NCBI RefSeq assembly: GCF_009932435.1
Contig: NZ_BJOU01000002.1
Coordinates: 248,001 to 312,000 of the forward strand
Direction: 5' to 3'
Origin: Gordonia crocea
Lineage (GTDB): Bacteria > Actinomycetota > Actinomycetes > Mycobacteriales > Mycobacteriaceae
Length of the DNA stretch: 64,000 nt
Shown: piece after piece, positions 8,663-18,320 of the stretch
Numbering within the stretch: the first letter of the stretch is position 1
Layout: every line of letters begins with the position of its first letter
Program-made: the position numbers and the translations under genes
Notes under the pieces: generated by a model
What the model was told of the DNA's origin: nothing
Databases searched by the model: none
Seen by the model: the letters and a program-made list of their open reading frames with translations, nothing else

Positions 8663-10930
8663 TCCGAAGTTTTGCAGACGCAGGCTGTTGGAGACAACAA
8701 ATAGCGACGACAGGGCCATGGCAGCGCCGGCAATCAGGGGATTGAGTAGCCCCATTGCGGCGATCGGGATCGCCGCAATGTTGTAGCCGAACGCCCAGAT
8801 GAGATTCGTCCGAATAGTCCGCTTAGTGGCATTGGCCAAGCTCAGTGCGGCTGGCGCCGAGCGTAGATCGTCACGGACCAGAATGATGTCAGCGGCGCCA
8901 ATGGCAACGTCAGCACCGCGGCCGATGGCCAGGCCAAGATCAGCGGTGGCCAGTGCCGGCCCGTCGTTGATTCCGTCACCGACCATGGCCACGGCTCTGC
9001 CCTCGGCCTGCAGGGCCGCGATGACGGCTACCTTCTCGTCGGGTAGGACCTCGGCGATCACTTTGTCAATTCCAACTTGCTTCGCCACCCGATTGGCGAC
9101 CGCAAGGTTGTCGCCGGTGAGCAGAACGGTACGAATGCCGGCCTTGTCCAAGGCCGCGATTGCCGGCGCCGAGCTAGGTTTGACGGTGTCGGCAATCGCA
9201 ATCGCTGCGCACAGCTGGTCGTCGATGCTGACGAACACGGCGCTGTCACCTCGTTCGTGGGCGGTTCGACGCAAGGACGCGGCGCCAAACGGCGTGCTGC
9301 CCGATGCGGAAATCCAGCGGGGTGACCCGACTCGAACCGAGTGGCCCTCGACCAACCCCGTGACACCCTGACCAGGATGGGCGGTAAAGTCCTTGACCGG
9401 CGGGACCTCCCCAGTACACGCCGCGACCAATGCGGCGGCGACAGCGTGCTCGGAGGCGGCTTCGACGCCAGCCACGACTGCAAGGATCTCGTCGCGGCTC
9501 TGTCCCTCGGCGACCCACACGTCGGTCACGGTGAGTTCACCGACGGTGACGGTTCCCGTCTTGTCGAACACCACCGTGTCGATCTCCCGCGAGGTATCCA
9601 TCGCCTGGTGGTTCTTCAAGAAGATGCCCAGTTGGGCTCCCCGCCCGGCAGACACCATCACAGCAATCGGGGTGGCCAAGCCAAGCGCGCAGGGACACGC
9701 GATCACGAGTACGGCAACCCCGGCAGCGATAGCGCGTTCGGCCGTGCCTTCCACGAGTAGCCAGCCCAGCACGGTGAGGATGGCAATGACGATTGCGGTC
9801 GGTACGAAGATTCCGGAGATCCGATCGGCAAGGCGCTGGGCGTTGGCCTTCCCGGACTGTGCCTGCTCGACGAGCCGCATCATTCCGGCCAGCTGGGTGT
9901 CGGCTCCCACCGCCGCTGCCTGGACGACCAGTCGTCCGTCCAACGCGGTGGTACCGCCGATGACTGCGTCGGCGACGGTCGCTTTGACCGGGCGAGACTC
10001 GCCGGTCATGGTGCTCATGTCCACCGACGCCCGACCGTTGGTGATGATGCCGTCGGTGGCGATCGTTTCGCCGGGGCGAACGATGAACGACTGACCTTCC
10101 TTCAACTCATCGGCCGGAATAGTCATTTCTTGCCCGTCGGCGGCGACGATCGTCACCGTCTTCGCGGTGAGTGCGGCGAGGGCGCGCAAGGCGCCGCCAG
10201 CCCGGGAGCGGGCCCGGGCCTCGAAGTAGCGGCCGGCCAGCACAAGAACCGTGACACCGGTGGCTACTTCGAGATAAATGGCGTCACTGCCCCAGATCGC
10301 CGACCAGACCCCGGTTGATTTCGAGCCCGCAGGCGTGGCGGCCGACCCAAACATCGTCCAGACCGACCACGCGGTGGCAGAGAGTATTCCCATGGACACC
10401 AAGGTCTCCATGCTCGCTGTGCGGGCGCGCAAATTCTTGACGGCGACCCGATAGAACGGTGCCGCGCACCAGGTCAGAATTGGAATCGCCAGGACGAGCA
10501 GGAGGAATCGCCAGCCTGCGAAGCGTGCTGAGGGGACTACCGCGAACAGGATCGACAGGTCGGCGAGCGGGATGAACAGGATGAGCCCGACGACGAGTCG
10601 GCGAAAGAGGCTACTGGCGTGGTCACCGTCGGTATCGGCAATTGGGGTGGGACGTGAGTCGCGCTCCGCTGCGCCATACCCGGCCTTGTCCACCACGTCG
10701 CACAACGCTGCTGCGCTGATTTCGGGGTTGGCGTCGATCGTGGCAACCCGCGTCGCATAGTTGACCGTTGCGCGCACGCCCTCGACCCGGTTCAACTTCT
10801 TCTCCACCCGGGCGGCACATGCGCCACAGGTCATTCCGGAGACGTCGAGCTGGATTCGCTGGGGGGCGTTGAGACCGGCGGGTTGGTCAGCTCCAGGTAC
10901 TATCGGTGTGGATTCGTCCAGTGCGGTCAC
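8654..10930 (-). CDS. ctpB: Copper-type P1B heavy-metal ATPase (CtpB-like)
   Basis: ATP-driven metal pump of 758 residues in the plasma membrane. It has an N-terminal heavy-metal-associated domain (GMTCGAC, Cys35 and Cys38), the TGES actuator motif, the transmembrane metal site CPC in [13 protein letters not shown], the phosphorylated Asp in DKTGT, and the hinge [10 protein letters not shown]. The CPC site points to monovalent copper. The usual SEHPL motif of the nucleotide domain reads SEHAV here, so the Pro is absent. Start GTG10930. The gene is downstream of the SigC gene on the same strand, as one likely transcript with a 75-bp gap. Placement next to CtaG and the NRPS cluster matches M. 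tuberculosis ctpB (Rv0103c). Confidence 0.93.
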   Translation of the reverse strand: MTALDESTPIVPGADQPAGLNAPQRIQLDVSGMTCGACAARVEKKLNRVEGVRATVNYATRVATIDANPEISAAALCDVVDKAGYGAAERDSRPTPIADTDGDHASSLFRRLVVGLILFIPLADLSILFAVVPSARFAGWRFLLLVLAIPILTWCAAPFYRVAVKNLRARTASMETLVSMGILSATAWSVWTMFGSAATPAGSKSTGVWSAIWGSDAIYLEVATGVTVLVLAGRYFEARARSRAGGALRALAALTAKTVTIVAADGQEMTIPADELKEGQSFIVRPGETIATDGIITNGRASVDMSTMTGESRPVKATVADAVIGGTTALDGRLVVQAAAVGADTQLAGMMRLVEQAQSGKANAQRLADRISGIFVPTAIVIAILTVLGWLLVEGTAERAIAAGVAVLVIACPCALGLATPIAVMVSAGRGAQLGIFLKNHQAMDTSREIDTVVFDKTGTVTVGELTVTDVWVAEGQSRDEILAVVAGVEAASEHAVAAALVAACTGEVPPVKDFTAHPGQGVTGLVEGHSVRVGSPRWISASGSTPFGAASLRRTAHERGDSAVFVSIDDQLCAAIAIADTVKPSSAPAIAALDKAGIRTVLLTGDNLAVANRVAKQVGIDKVIAEVLPDEKVAVIAALQAEGRAVAMVGDGINDGPALATADLGLAIGRGADVAIGAADIILVRDDLRSAPAALSLANATKRTIRTNLIWAFGYNIAAIPIAAMGLLNPLIAGAAMALSSLFVVSNSLRLQNFGST

Positions 10931-11005
10931 TGTGCCTACCTGTCCTTCTGCGCTTCTCAGGACGCTTCACCATTGCTGATGTCGTCCCGACCGAGACGTC
11001 CCGGT

Positions 11006-11572
11006 CTAGTTCACGCTCCGCAGCGTGGCTGGCGAGCTCGCCGCGATCAGCGATTCCCGGGCGCGGGCAACACGGGAGCGAATCGTCCCGACCGGGCAGC
11101 CGACTACCTCTGCGGCTTCTTGGTAGGACAGCCCGATGACCTGGGTGAGCACCAGTGCTTCGCGCCGGTCTGCGGGTAGCTGGTCGAGCAGCAGGTTGAG
11201 TTCCACAATGCCTTGCCAGGCGTTGTTGGCGCCGACGTGACGGTCAGCCGCGGCTACCCAGTCGACTGTGTCGGCGATGCGGGGTCGGCTCATCGCGTAG
11301 CGCACCTCGTCGGCGCAGGTGCGCCGTGCGATGGAGAGCAGCCAGGTGCGCGCGGTCGACTGCGCCTTGAAGCGAGGCAAACTCTTGAGCGCCCGGAGAA
11401 AGGTCTCCTGCGTGAGGTCGTCAGCAGTCTTGGCATGTCCGAGGTGGCAGATGAAACGCCACACGTCACGCTGAGTCGCGCGCACAAAGAACTCAAGCGA
11501 TGCGTCGTCTCCACTTGCCGCGGCCAGGGCTGCGCTGGTGACCTCGGCATCATCGGCGTGGGCTTCTCGCAT
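11006..11572 (-). CDS. sigC: ECF RNA polymerase sigma factor, SigC-like
   Basis: A 188-residue extracytoplasmic-function sigma factor with region 2 (VWRFICHLGHAKTADDLTQE and the following helix) and region 4 (LPADRREALVLTQVIGLSYQEAAEVVG with the HTH). No extra domain follows. The SigC label comes from the CtpB/nrp context and general look, not from an alignment. ATG11572 lies 7 nt after a -10-like TATCGT (11580-11585, minus strand), again leaderless. Likely held by the ZAS protein at 8093-8662. In M. tuberculosis SigC promotes nrp-locus and ctpB expression but, as I recall, is encoded elsewhere; here it is part of the locus. The 95-bp gap to the next gene (11573-11667) shows no other feature. 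Confidence 0.85.
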   Translation of the reverse strand: MREAHADDAEVTSAALAAASGDDASLEFFVRATQRDVWRFICHLGHAKTADDLTQETFLRALKSLPRFKAQSTARTWLLSIARRTCADEVRYAMSRPRIADTVDWVAAADRHVGANNAWQGIVELNLLLDQLPADRREALVLTQVIGLSYQEAAEVVGCPVGTIRSRVARARESLIAASSPATLRSVN

Positions 11573-11667
11573 ACCCCTGACGATAGTCGACCCGGCCGGC
11601 GATGGCGGTGGCGGGCCCTGGGTGCGCTACCTCTGCTGCGCGGTAGCCGAGTTCATTTCGCACATCA

Positions 11668-12918
11668 TTAGTTGTCGCGTACCGGGACTTGGAAGTTCAC
11701 AGCTTTCTCACTGCGCAGCGCCTTGATGAGTTTCGGCGCTATCACCAGCGCGAGGACAACGTCGTGGACTAGGTAGCCCACGCCCACGCCAACGATTCCC
11801 CAATGGGTGACCAGGACGGGGACCACCAGCAACAACCCCCCGGTGCCCAGCAATTGCACCACGGTGGGGAAGCCGATCTTTCCACTCACCCGTGCGATGC
11901 TTGCGTAGAGGTAGCCGACTGTCGAAATCAATTGGCAGCACGCCATGACCAGCAGCAAAGGTGTGCCAGCCGAGAAATACTCCCGCCCATAGAGGTAGAG
12001 GACGATTGGGCCGACGGCTCCGACGAGTAGCGCGCGGACAATGTTGATCAGGACGAGATTGGTGGCCAGGGTCCGGGTTAATTCCCAGCGTGATCGGCTA
12101 GGACGGCGGGAAGCCTCGGCGACGTAAGGGCCGGTGACCAGGGCCATCAACAAAATCGACGCCGCGACGATGGTCCACGAGATGTTGAAGAATGCGGCAT
12201 CGGCGAGCCCACGTTGGCTGACGACAATGAGCGGGATCAGTAGTCCGGGCAGGGTCTGGGCGAGCATCCACGCCATTGCCCAGCCGGTGAAGGCGCCCAG
12301 GGCCTTGCGTTCGGGCAGCTCGGGTGTCGCGCGGCGGTCTTGGCGCAACGGTCCGATACGGGACAGCAAAAGTATCTCGATGACGACAACTGCGCCGAGG
12401 CTGGGAATAACCCAGCTCGACACCAGTGCCGTGGCGGTGCCGATGCCGGCGAACAGTATCGCCAGCACCAGCTTGCTCATCGCGTGGAACGTGTTCTTTG
12501 CGGCAGCCCAGCGACCGCTGCGTAGTCCGACCAGAATTGCGTCCAGCAGGCTAAAGGTGGCAAGCGTCGGCACCGCGAATAGGAAGAGCAATCCGACCAG
12601 ATCGTGACCGTTGGCGAGTTCGCCGGGCCCGACCGCGAGGAAGACGGCGGCGAACAGTCCGGCCAGCGCGGCGGTGATCACCTGGCCGGCGAGGATGAGA
12701 CGTCGCTGCAGCGATCCGGCGACCGGCAGGAACCGTTCGTACAACGGCCCCAGTGAGAGGTTGGCCAGGGATGCCAGCAGCAGCGCCGAATTGATCAGGG
12801 TTGATGCTCGGCCAACCTCGGCTACTCCGTAGTGTCGGGTCGCTGCGCCCCAGTAGGCCACGCCGAGCACGGCGTTGATCCCACTCGCTGCGAGCAGGCT
12901 CAGGGTGTCGATCTGCAT
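11668..12918 (-). CDS. Polysaccharide-type flippase (Wzx/MVF-like), copy 1
   Basis: Polytopic membrane protein of about 416 residues with some 12 hydrophobic segments, resembling Wzx/MurJ-type lipid or oligosaccharide flippases. It is a clear paralogue of the protein at 20344-21669: both share an opening with GRA(S/T)T, LANLSLG or LSNLSLG, and (Y/F)ER after the second helix. ATG12918 is chosen because the upstream in-frame starts would translate through the palindromic operator at 12960-12978. It would move a lipid-linked product, either a glycan or the lipopeptide itself, across the membrane. It is divergent from the importer operon and shares its operator. Confidence 0.75.
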   Translation of the reverse strand: MQIDTLSLLAASGINAVLGVAYWGAATRHYGVAEVGRASTLINSALLLASLANLSLGPLYERFLPVAGSLQRRLILAGQVITAALAGLFAAVFLAVGPGELANGHDLVGLLFLFAVPTLATFSLLDAILVGLRSGRWAAAKNTFHAMSKLVLAILFAGIGTATALVSSWVIPSLGAVVVIEILLLSRIGPLRQDRRATPELPERKALGAFTGWAMAWMLAQTLPGLLIPLIVVSQRGLADAAFFNISWTIVAASILLMALVTGPYVAEASRRPSRSRWELTRTLATNLVLINIVRALLVGAVGPIVLYLYGREYFSAGTPLLLVMACCQLISTVGYLYASIARVSGKIGFPTVVQLLGTGGLLLVVPVLVTHWGIVGVGVGYLVHDVVLALVIAPKLIKALRSEKAVNFQVPVRDN

Positions 12919-12959
12919 GCGTGTCCGCGCCTGTTGTGGCGGGTGCACCGACGACACGG

Positions 12960-12978
12960 ATTCTACCATTTGTAGAAT
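12960..12978. promoter_or_regulatory. BlaI-type operator 1 (flippase / importer operon)
   Basis: Perfect palindrome ATTCTAC-CATTT-GTAGAAT (7-5-7). Each arm contains TAGAAT, usable as a -10 hexamer, so both divergent promoters lie inside the site. It is one of four copies in the cluster (see 34227, 39408 and 41959). Confidence 0.75.
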
Positions 12979-13068
12979 AGTAGCCATGTCTATCGGCCGC
13001 GCTGAAGTGTCGACCAGTCCACACAGCGCAGACGTCACCCGCCGCCGTCGCGATATTGTGGGGTGTCA

Positions 13069-14160
13069 GTGAGCACGCGGACGTCACTTCGACGACGATA
13101 TCCGCTGGTCATGGTGGTTGGGACCGTCCTATTCGTCGGCGCGGCGGTAGCCGCGATTGCCGTTGGGTCGGTCACCGTTCCCCCCGGCGAGGTTGTGCAG
13201 TCACTGGCTTTTCACCTCGGCGGGCTCGTCGCCGACGTTGCCGACAAACTGGGCGTGGCGATTCCGCGTCCCGCTCCGCCGGACAGTGCGGTCAACGACC
13301 TGATCGTCTGGAAGCTACGCGTGCCGCGCACGCTTGCGGCCATCGTGGTTGGGGCGGCCTTGGCCATCGCCGGAGCGGCACTGCAGGCGATGGTGCGAAA
13401 CCCGTTGGCCGACCCGTACGTGCTCGGAGTCTCCTCGGGAGCCTCGCTGGGCGCGGTCCTGGTGATGTCGTCGGCGTCGGCGTTGTGGTTGCGCAACCTG
13501 GGCCTACCAACGGCTGCCTTCATTGGCGCCATGATCGCCTTGCTGATCGTTCTGCTCTTCGCTCATCGGAGTGGCACATTCACCGGATCCCGCATCGTGC
13601 TGGCCGGGGTGGGCGTCGGTCAAGTCGCTGCCGCGGCAACCTCGTTGGTCCAGTTGCACTCAGACCCAGCCGAGATACGCGGCATGCTCTTTTGGATGAT
13701 GGGGAGTGTGGCTGGCGTGGACTCGTTGTCGGTATTGGTGATTCCGGCGGTGGTATCGCTGGGGTGCGTTGCCTTGCTGATGGTTCAGGGGCGCAGCCTC
13801 AACGCAGTCTCGATGGGCGACGATGACGCCGTAGCGCTGGGCGTGTCGGTCAATGCCTTTCGACTCCAGCTCATCGTTGTGGTCGCACTGCTCACCGGAG
13901 TGTCGGTCAGCATTGCCGGCGGAGTCGGATTCGTTGGATTGATGATTCCGCATATCGCGCGCTTCGCGGTCGGGGCGGACTACCGCCGGCTTCTCCCGGC
14001 GGCCGCTTTACTGGGCGCTGCCTTTTTGGTCGCGGTAGACACCGTCGCACGGTCGGTCGACCCGCCGAACGAGTATCCGCTGACCATATTCACCGCTGCG
14101 GTGGGCGGTCCCTTCTTCCTCTGGTTACTCAAACGGAGTCGGGCCGGAGGTGCAGTGTGA
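13069..14160 (+). CDS. FecCD-family ABC importer permease (metallophore/siderophore type)
   Basis: Membrane permease of about 363 residues with the roughly 10-helix FecCD fold. Family signs are WKLRVPRTLAAIVVGAALAIAGAALQ, NPLADPYVLGVSSGASLGA and GFVGLMIPHIAR. Such permeases import iron-siderophore, heme or cobalamin complexes. GTG13069 has GGGG five nt upstream; GTG13063 is also in frame. The ATPase gene overlaps its stop codon, and a FecB-type lipoprotein lies at the far end of the same run of genes (28665-29750). It is transcribed away from operator 1. Its likely cargo is the metal-loaded lipopeptide made by the cluster. Confidence 0.9.
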   Translation: MSTRTSLRRRYPLVMVVGTVLFVGAAVAAIAVGSVTVPPGEVVQSLAFHLGGLVADVADKLGVAIPRPAPPDSAVNDLIVWKLRVPRTLAAIVVGAALAIAGAALQAMVRNPLADPYVLGVSSGASLGAVLVMSSASALWLRNLGLPTAAFIGAMIALLIVLLFAHRSGTFTGSRIVLAGVGVGQVAAAATSLVQLHSDPAEIRGMLFWMMGSVAGVDSLSVLVIPAVVSLGCVALLMVQGRSLNAVSMGDDDAVALGVSVNAFRLQLIVVVALLTGVSVSIAGGVGFVGLMIPHIARFAVGADYRRLLPAAALLGAAFLVAVDTVARSVDPPNEYPLTIFTAAVGGPFFLWLLKRSRAGGAV

Positions 14161-14984
14161 CCAGCGACGACGCGGGCCGTTGGCGCCGCTCGCAACCGGC
14201 GAGGAATCAGCGACCACCCACCGTTGCCACCAGGGCGGTTTCGGTCGATATTGACGGTGTTTCGATCATCGCCGACGTTGATATCGCCATTCCAGCGGGC
14301 AGCCTTACCGCGATCGTCGGTCCAAACGGATCGGGCAAGTCGACTCTGCTGCGGGCGCTCTACCGTGCCTGCCGACCCTCTCGTGGAACTGCCCTGATCG
14401 GCGCTGCGGATGTCTGGCAGATGCCGGTACGTGACAGTGCGCGGCTACGAGCAGTGGTGACGCAGCATCACGGGGAGACGGCCGACTTCACGGTGCGCGA
14501 GATTGTGTCGATGGGGCGCACACCGCACAAGAGACCGTTGGAAGGCGATACCCGCCACGACCGGGACATCGTTGACGCGGCGCTGAACCGGGTAGATATG
14601 GCCGGGTTCGTCGACCGATACTTTCAGGACTTGTCGGGCGGAGAACGGCAGCGAGTGCTGTTGGCGCGGGCGCTAGCCCAACAATCGCCACTGATCATCC
14701 TGGACGAACCGACCAATCATCTCGACGTGCACGCCCAGATTGGCCTATTGGATATTCTCGCCGACCTCGAGGCCACCATCGTCGTCGCGGTCCACGACCT
14801 CAATCATGCATTGGCCTATTCCGACAACGTCGTGGTGATGTGCAACGGGAAGGTGGTCGCCGCCGGGCCGCCTGAGACAGTCATCACCCCGACCCTGCTC
14901 GCCGATGTCTTCCGCATCGAGGCCCGCATTTCGCGCAACCCGCTGACCGGCGACCACTACGTCGTTTACGGGCGCTGCCGGTAA
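14157..14984 (+). CDS. ABC importer ATPase (FecE-like)
   Basis: ATP-binding subunit of about 275 residues driving the FecCD permease. Walker A GPNGSGKST, signature LSGGERQRVLLARA, Walker B LIILDEPTNHLD and the switch His in VAVHDLNHAL are all present, so it should be active. Its GTG start overlaps the permease stop (GTGA), which argues for translational coupling. An N-terminal polar stretch of about 25 residues precedes the first strand. The 161-bp gap that follows (14985-15145) contains no gene or clear terminator. Confidence 0.92.
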   Translation: MTSDDAGRWRRSQPARNQRPPTVATRAVSVDIDGVSIIADVDIAIPAGSLTAIVGPNGSGKSTLLRALYRACRPSRGTALIGAADVWQMPVRDSARLRAVVTQHHGETADFTVREIVSMGRTPHKRPLEGDTRHDRDIVDAALNRVDMAGFVDRYFQDLSGGERQRVLLARALAQQSPLIILDEPTNHLDVHAQIGLLDILADLEATIVVAVHDLNHALAYSDNVVVMCNGKVVAAGPPETVITPTLLADVFRIEARISRNPLTGDHYVVYGRCR

Positions 14985-15145
14985 CCCGCAGTCGCCCGAC
15001 GGCGCCAACCTGTCGGGCTCCTCGCCGCGCGTGCCCAGCATGAAGCGGGGCGGTGGGAACCAAACGCGAGTGGCGGCCGACTACTGGGTAAAGCAGCTTG
15101 GCCGACCCATGCGATTCGCGTGTCGGCACCAATCGGAGGTCGAAC

Positions 15146-15991
15146 GTGACGGGCAGGGGAGTGGTGTCGTGGCGTAGGCGGGGAAAGGTGGTGCACACTC
15201 CGGGCGGGCCGACGGTATCCATCGTGGTCCCCGTCTTCAACGAGGAGCGCAACCTCTGTCACGTTTTACCGCTCCTGCCCGCCGACGCCGAGGTGGTCGT
15301 GGTCGATGGCGGTTCGAGTGATGACTCGCTCGGGGTGGTCGCCAGGTTGCGTCCGGATGCGGTCGTTGTGCAGCAAACCCGATGGGGCAAAGGAAATGCT
15401 TTGGCCTGCGGTTTCGCCGCGGCGACCGGTGATGTCATCGTCATGCTTGACGCCGACGGATCGGCCGACCCGCGAGAGATTGACTCCTTTGTCGCGGCGT
15501 TGACCTCCGGTGCGGACTTTGCCAAAGGCACGCGTTTCGCACCCGGTGGCGGAAGTGCCGACATCACCGTGATCCGACGGATCGGGAACTGGGGTCTGAC
15601 TGTGCTCACCAATCTGCTCTTTGGCATGCATTTCACCGACCTTTGCTATGGCTACAACGCGTTCTGGCGAGACGTGCTGCCGCTGCTTGAACTGCCCGAT
15701 CACGAACCCGCAGGCGGCGAGCAGCAGTGGGGGGACGGCTTCGAGATCGAAACGGTGATCAACTGCCGGGCCGCCACGTCCGGGCTGGTTATCCGCGAGG
15801 TGCCCAGTCACGAGCGGCACCGGCTACATGGTCCGAGCAACTTGCGGGCTGTTAGCGACGGGAGTCGAGTCCTGCGCACCCTGTTGGTCGAATACCGCGC
15901 GCGGGACCGGTCGCCGCAGCTGACGCCAGCAATCCGGCACTTCGCCGAGGACGGTGGGCGCGACACAACCCCTGGCTCGCGGGCGGTCTAG
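15146..15991 (+). CDS. Family 2 glycosyltransferase (dolichol-phosphate-sugar synthase-like)
   Basis: GT-A-fold glycosyltransferase of about 281 residues. The nucleotide-sugar region shows SIVVPVFNEERNL, then the metal motif DADG in VIVMLDADGSAD. The region KGNALACGF plus NLLFGMHFTDLCYGYNAF is typical of DPM1/GtrB-like enzymes that load a sugar onto a polyprenyl phosphate. GTG15146 has a strong site, GGAGGT, 5 nt upstream; an earlier in-frame ATG at 15098 lacks one. It is 2 bp from the next glycosyltransferase gene. The sugar and acceptor are unknown. Confidence 0.85.
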   Translation: MTGRGVVSWRRRGKVVHTPGGPTVSIVVPVFNEERNLCHVLPLLPADAEVVVVDGGSSDDSLGVVARLRPDAVVVQQTRWGKGNALACGFAAATGDVIVMLDADGSADPREIDSFVAALTSGADFAKGTRFAPGGGSADITVIRRIGNWGLTVLTNLLFGMHFTDLCYGYNAFWRDVLPLLELPDHEPAGGEQQWGDGFEIETVINCRAATSGLVIREVPSHERHRLHGPSNLRAVSDGSRVLRTLLVEYRARDRSPQLTPAIRHFAEDGGRDTTPGSRAV

Positions 15992-15993
15992 GC

Positions 15994-18309
15994 GTGGCAA
16001 TCCCGATATCGACGGTGATCTGTTGCCACGACTCGCGGCGGTGGGAGGCGATCCAACGTTGCCTGGCGGCGGTGACAGCCCAGCGGCGCGAGGGCGACGA
16101 AGTCATTGTCGTCGTCGACCGAAATCCAGACCTGTATGCCCGCCTGAAGTCAGCCTCGGGTGGGGTCCGAGTTGTGCTCGGAGGTGACACCGGCGGGCTG
16201 TCCGCGGCACGAAACACCGGCCTGCAGAACGCGGCTTCGACGATTGTGGCTTTCGTCGATGACGACGCGGTTCCCGCTGGCGGTTGGCTGGACGCGATCG
16301 CAAAATCCTTCGCAGATCCACAGGTAATGATGGTCGGCGGTGAAATCTTTCCGCAGTGGCCAGGTGGCTCGCGACCGACATGGCTGCCGTTGCCCTTCGA
16401 TTGGGTAGTTGGCTGCGACTATCAGGGAATGCCGCCGGTAGGGGCACCGGTCCGTAACCCAATCGGCGCGAACATGGCGGTGCGCCGAGACCTAGCCATC
16501 GCAGCGGGTGGATTCCATACCGGTTTGGGTCGGGCTGGGGAGAATGCTGCCGGCGCGGAGGAGACCGACCTCGCGATCAGGATGCGTCAGATTTGGCCAG
16601 CAAAAGAAATCATGCGCATCGGCGGCGCATCGGTCCGTCACTCGATCTCTCCGCTGCGGTGCAGCCGCCGCTACTTCATTCGGAGATGCATCGCGGAGGG
16701 ACGTTCGAAAGCGATGCTCGGCCATCGGGGCGGGTATCGCGACTCCCTGTCAGCCGAACGTCGGTATCTGCGCTCAGCACTACCGCGGGCCGTTGCGGCC
16801 GACGTTGTCGGACTTCGTCGCGGGGACCTCAATGGGTTGCAGCGGGCTATCGCGACCATTATCGGGACCGGGGCGGCCGGATTGGGCTGGCTAACCGGGT
16901 TGGTGTCGCGGCCGCGCGGCACCGACGGTGCTTGGGGAATCGGCGCCGAGCCTACCTGCGTGGTCGATGTCGACGGTAGCAGCGGTGTGCCGGTCCGGCC
17001 GATCCCCGAACTGGGTCATCGGGCTGTCGACGCCGTCCACCTTCGGGTTCGTCTCGACGGACGCCAGATCGCCAGCATCCGAGTGCCGATCGGGCCGGCG
17101 ATCCCGGCCAGTACGCAGATCAGGACCGCTGTCGACGGGGCAGTGGCCGGGGTCGGCCGACGCGCATATCCGACCTGGCCGGCAGTTGATCAGACGGTGA
17201 CTGCCGCACTGTGCACCCTCGGGCGCAGTCCCAGGTTGGCCGCCACCGTGCAGGCGATCCTTGCCGAGCAGACGCTGGTTCCCGCGGAAGTTGTTGTCAT
17301 AGACAACGACCCGCGCTCGGGGGCGACGCGCGCCGCGCTGACGGCAGTGGCGGACAACCCGCGGTTGCGAATTGTCGAGGAGCCGCGACGCGGGTTGTCC
17401 TGTGCCCGCAATACTGCCTTGGCGGCGGCTCGCGGCGACATCGTCGTCTTCACCGACGACGACGCGGAACCCGAACCCGACTGGCTGGAACGCCTCGCGG
17501 CCGTCTTTGCCGCCGATACCGATGGTGACGTTACCTGCGTGACGGGGGCGGTCATTCCGGCTGAGCTGGGGCGGGCCATCTTCCGGTGGTTTGAGCGGGC
17601 GGCCCGCTTTGATCGGGGCCTGGACCCGATGGTGTGGCACCCCGGCGTTAGCCGATCACTGGATTGGCTGCGTCGGTGGGAGCCGACAGCCAAGGAAGGG
17701 GCCCGGGGGTTGGCCTATCCGATTGCCGGGAGTGAATTCGGCTCGGGAAACAATATGGCCTTTCGCAGGGCGCGAATCATCGAACTCGGCGGATTCGATG
17801 AATTGCTGGGCGCTGGGACCTCGACGCGCGGCGGGGAAGACCTCGATGCTTTCCGTCGTGTCAACCTCGCTGGTGACGCGATCGTGTATCAGCCAGCGGC
17901 GATCGTACGTCACCACCACCGGGACAATCGCGCGGCATTGCGTCGGCAGTTGTATGGGTACGGCACCGGGATGTCGGCCAGTGTGTGTCGACATTTGGTG
18001 CGGGGGCCCAACGAAGCTGTCGGCGTCGCGCAAGCATTGCCCGGCGGTCTGCGGCTGCTGTTCGATCCGCGGTCGCCGAAGAACGCCGCTAAACGCGAGG
18101 GATATCCCCTCGCGCTGGGGGTCGTGGAGATCGTCGGCTACGCGGCCGGTCCGGCCCACTTGACGCTCTCGGCGCTACGCCGGGCGACCCGGCAGCGTGC
18201 GGCGACAACAAGACATATCGGCTCGGAGCGAGAGTTGCCCGTGTCGATGGACGTGCAGGTTGCAGCGTCTGTTGCCGAGGCCGGAAATGCCGGCTCGGCG
18301 GTGAGGTAA
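15994..18309 (+). CDS. Two-domain glycosyltransferase (tandem GT2 domains)
   Basis: A 771-residue protein with two separate family 2 glycosyltransferase domains. Domain 1 begins at the N terminus (STVICCHDSRRW, then GGLSAARNTGL and VAFVDDDAVP). Domain 2 starts near residue 405 (VTAALCTLGRSP, GLSCARNTALAAARGDIVVFTDDDAEPEPDW). Both keep the DDD nucleotide-sugar/metal motif, so both may be active, for example adding alternating residues. No membrane segment is obvious. It sits inside the importer-NRPS operon, 2 bp after the previous glycosyltransferase. Confidence 0.82.
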   Translation: MAIPISTVICCHDSRRWEAIQRCLAAVTAQRREGDEVIVVVDRNPDLYARLKSASGGVRVVLGGDTGGLSAARNTGLQNAASTIVAFVDDDAVPAGGWLDAIAKSFADPQVMMVGGEIFPQWPGGSRPTWLPLPFDWVVGCDYQGMPPVGAPVRNPIGANMAVRRDLAIAAGGFHTGLGRAGENAAGAEETDLAIRMRQIWPAKEIMRIGGASVRHSISPLRCSRRYFIRRCIAEGRSKAMLGHRGGYRDSLSAERRYLRSALPRAVAADVVGLRRGDLNGLQRAIATIIGTGAAGLGWLTGLVSRPRGTDGAWGIGAEPTCVVDVDGSSGVPVRPIPELGHRAVDAVHLRVRLDGRQIASIRVPIGPAIPASTQIRTAVDGAVAGVGRRAYPTWPAVDQTVTAALCTLGRSPRLAATVQAILAEQTLVPAEVVVIDNDPRSGATRAALTAVADNPRLRIVEEPRRGLSCARNTALAAARGDIVVFTDDDAEPEPDWLERLAAVFAADTDGDVTCVTGAVIPAELGRAIFRWFERAARFDRGLDPMVWHPGVSRSLDWLRRWEPTAKEGARGLAYPIAGSEFGSGNNMAFRRARIIELGGFDELLGAGTSTRGGEDLDAFRRVNLAGDAIVYQPAAIVRHHHRDNRAALRRQLYGYGTGMSASVCRHLVRGPNEAVGVAQALPGGLRLLFDPRSPKNAAKREGYPLALGVVEIVGYAAGPAHLTLSALRRATRQRAATTRHIGSERELPVSMDVQVAASVAEAGNAGSAVR

Positions 18310-18320
18310 AGGACAGGTTG

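Noticed and set aside
12919..13038. Longer N terminus of flippase 1 starting at 12987 or 13038
   Set aside because: It would translate through the palindromic operator and adds residues absent from the paralogue at 20344.
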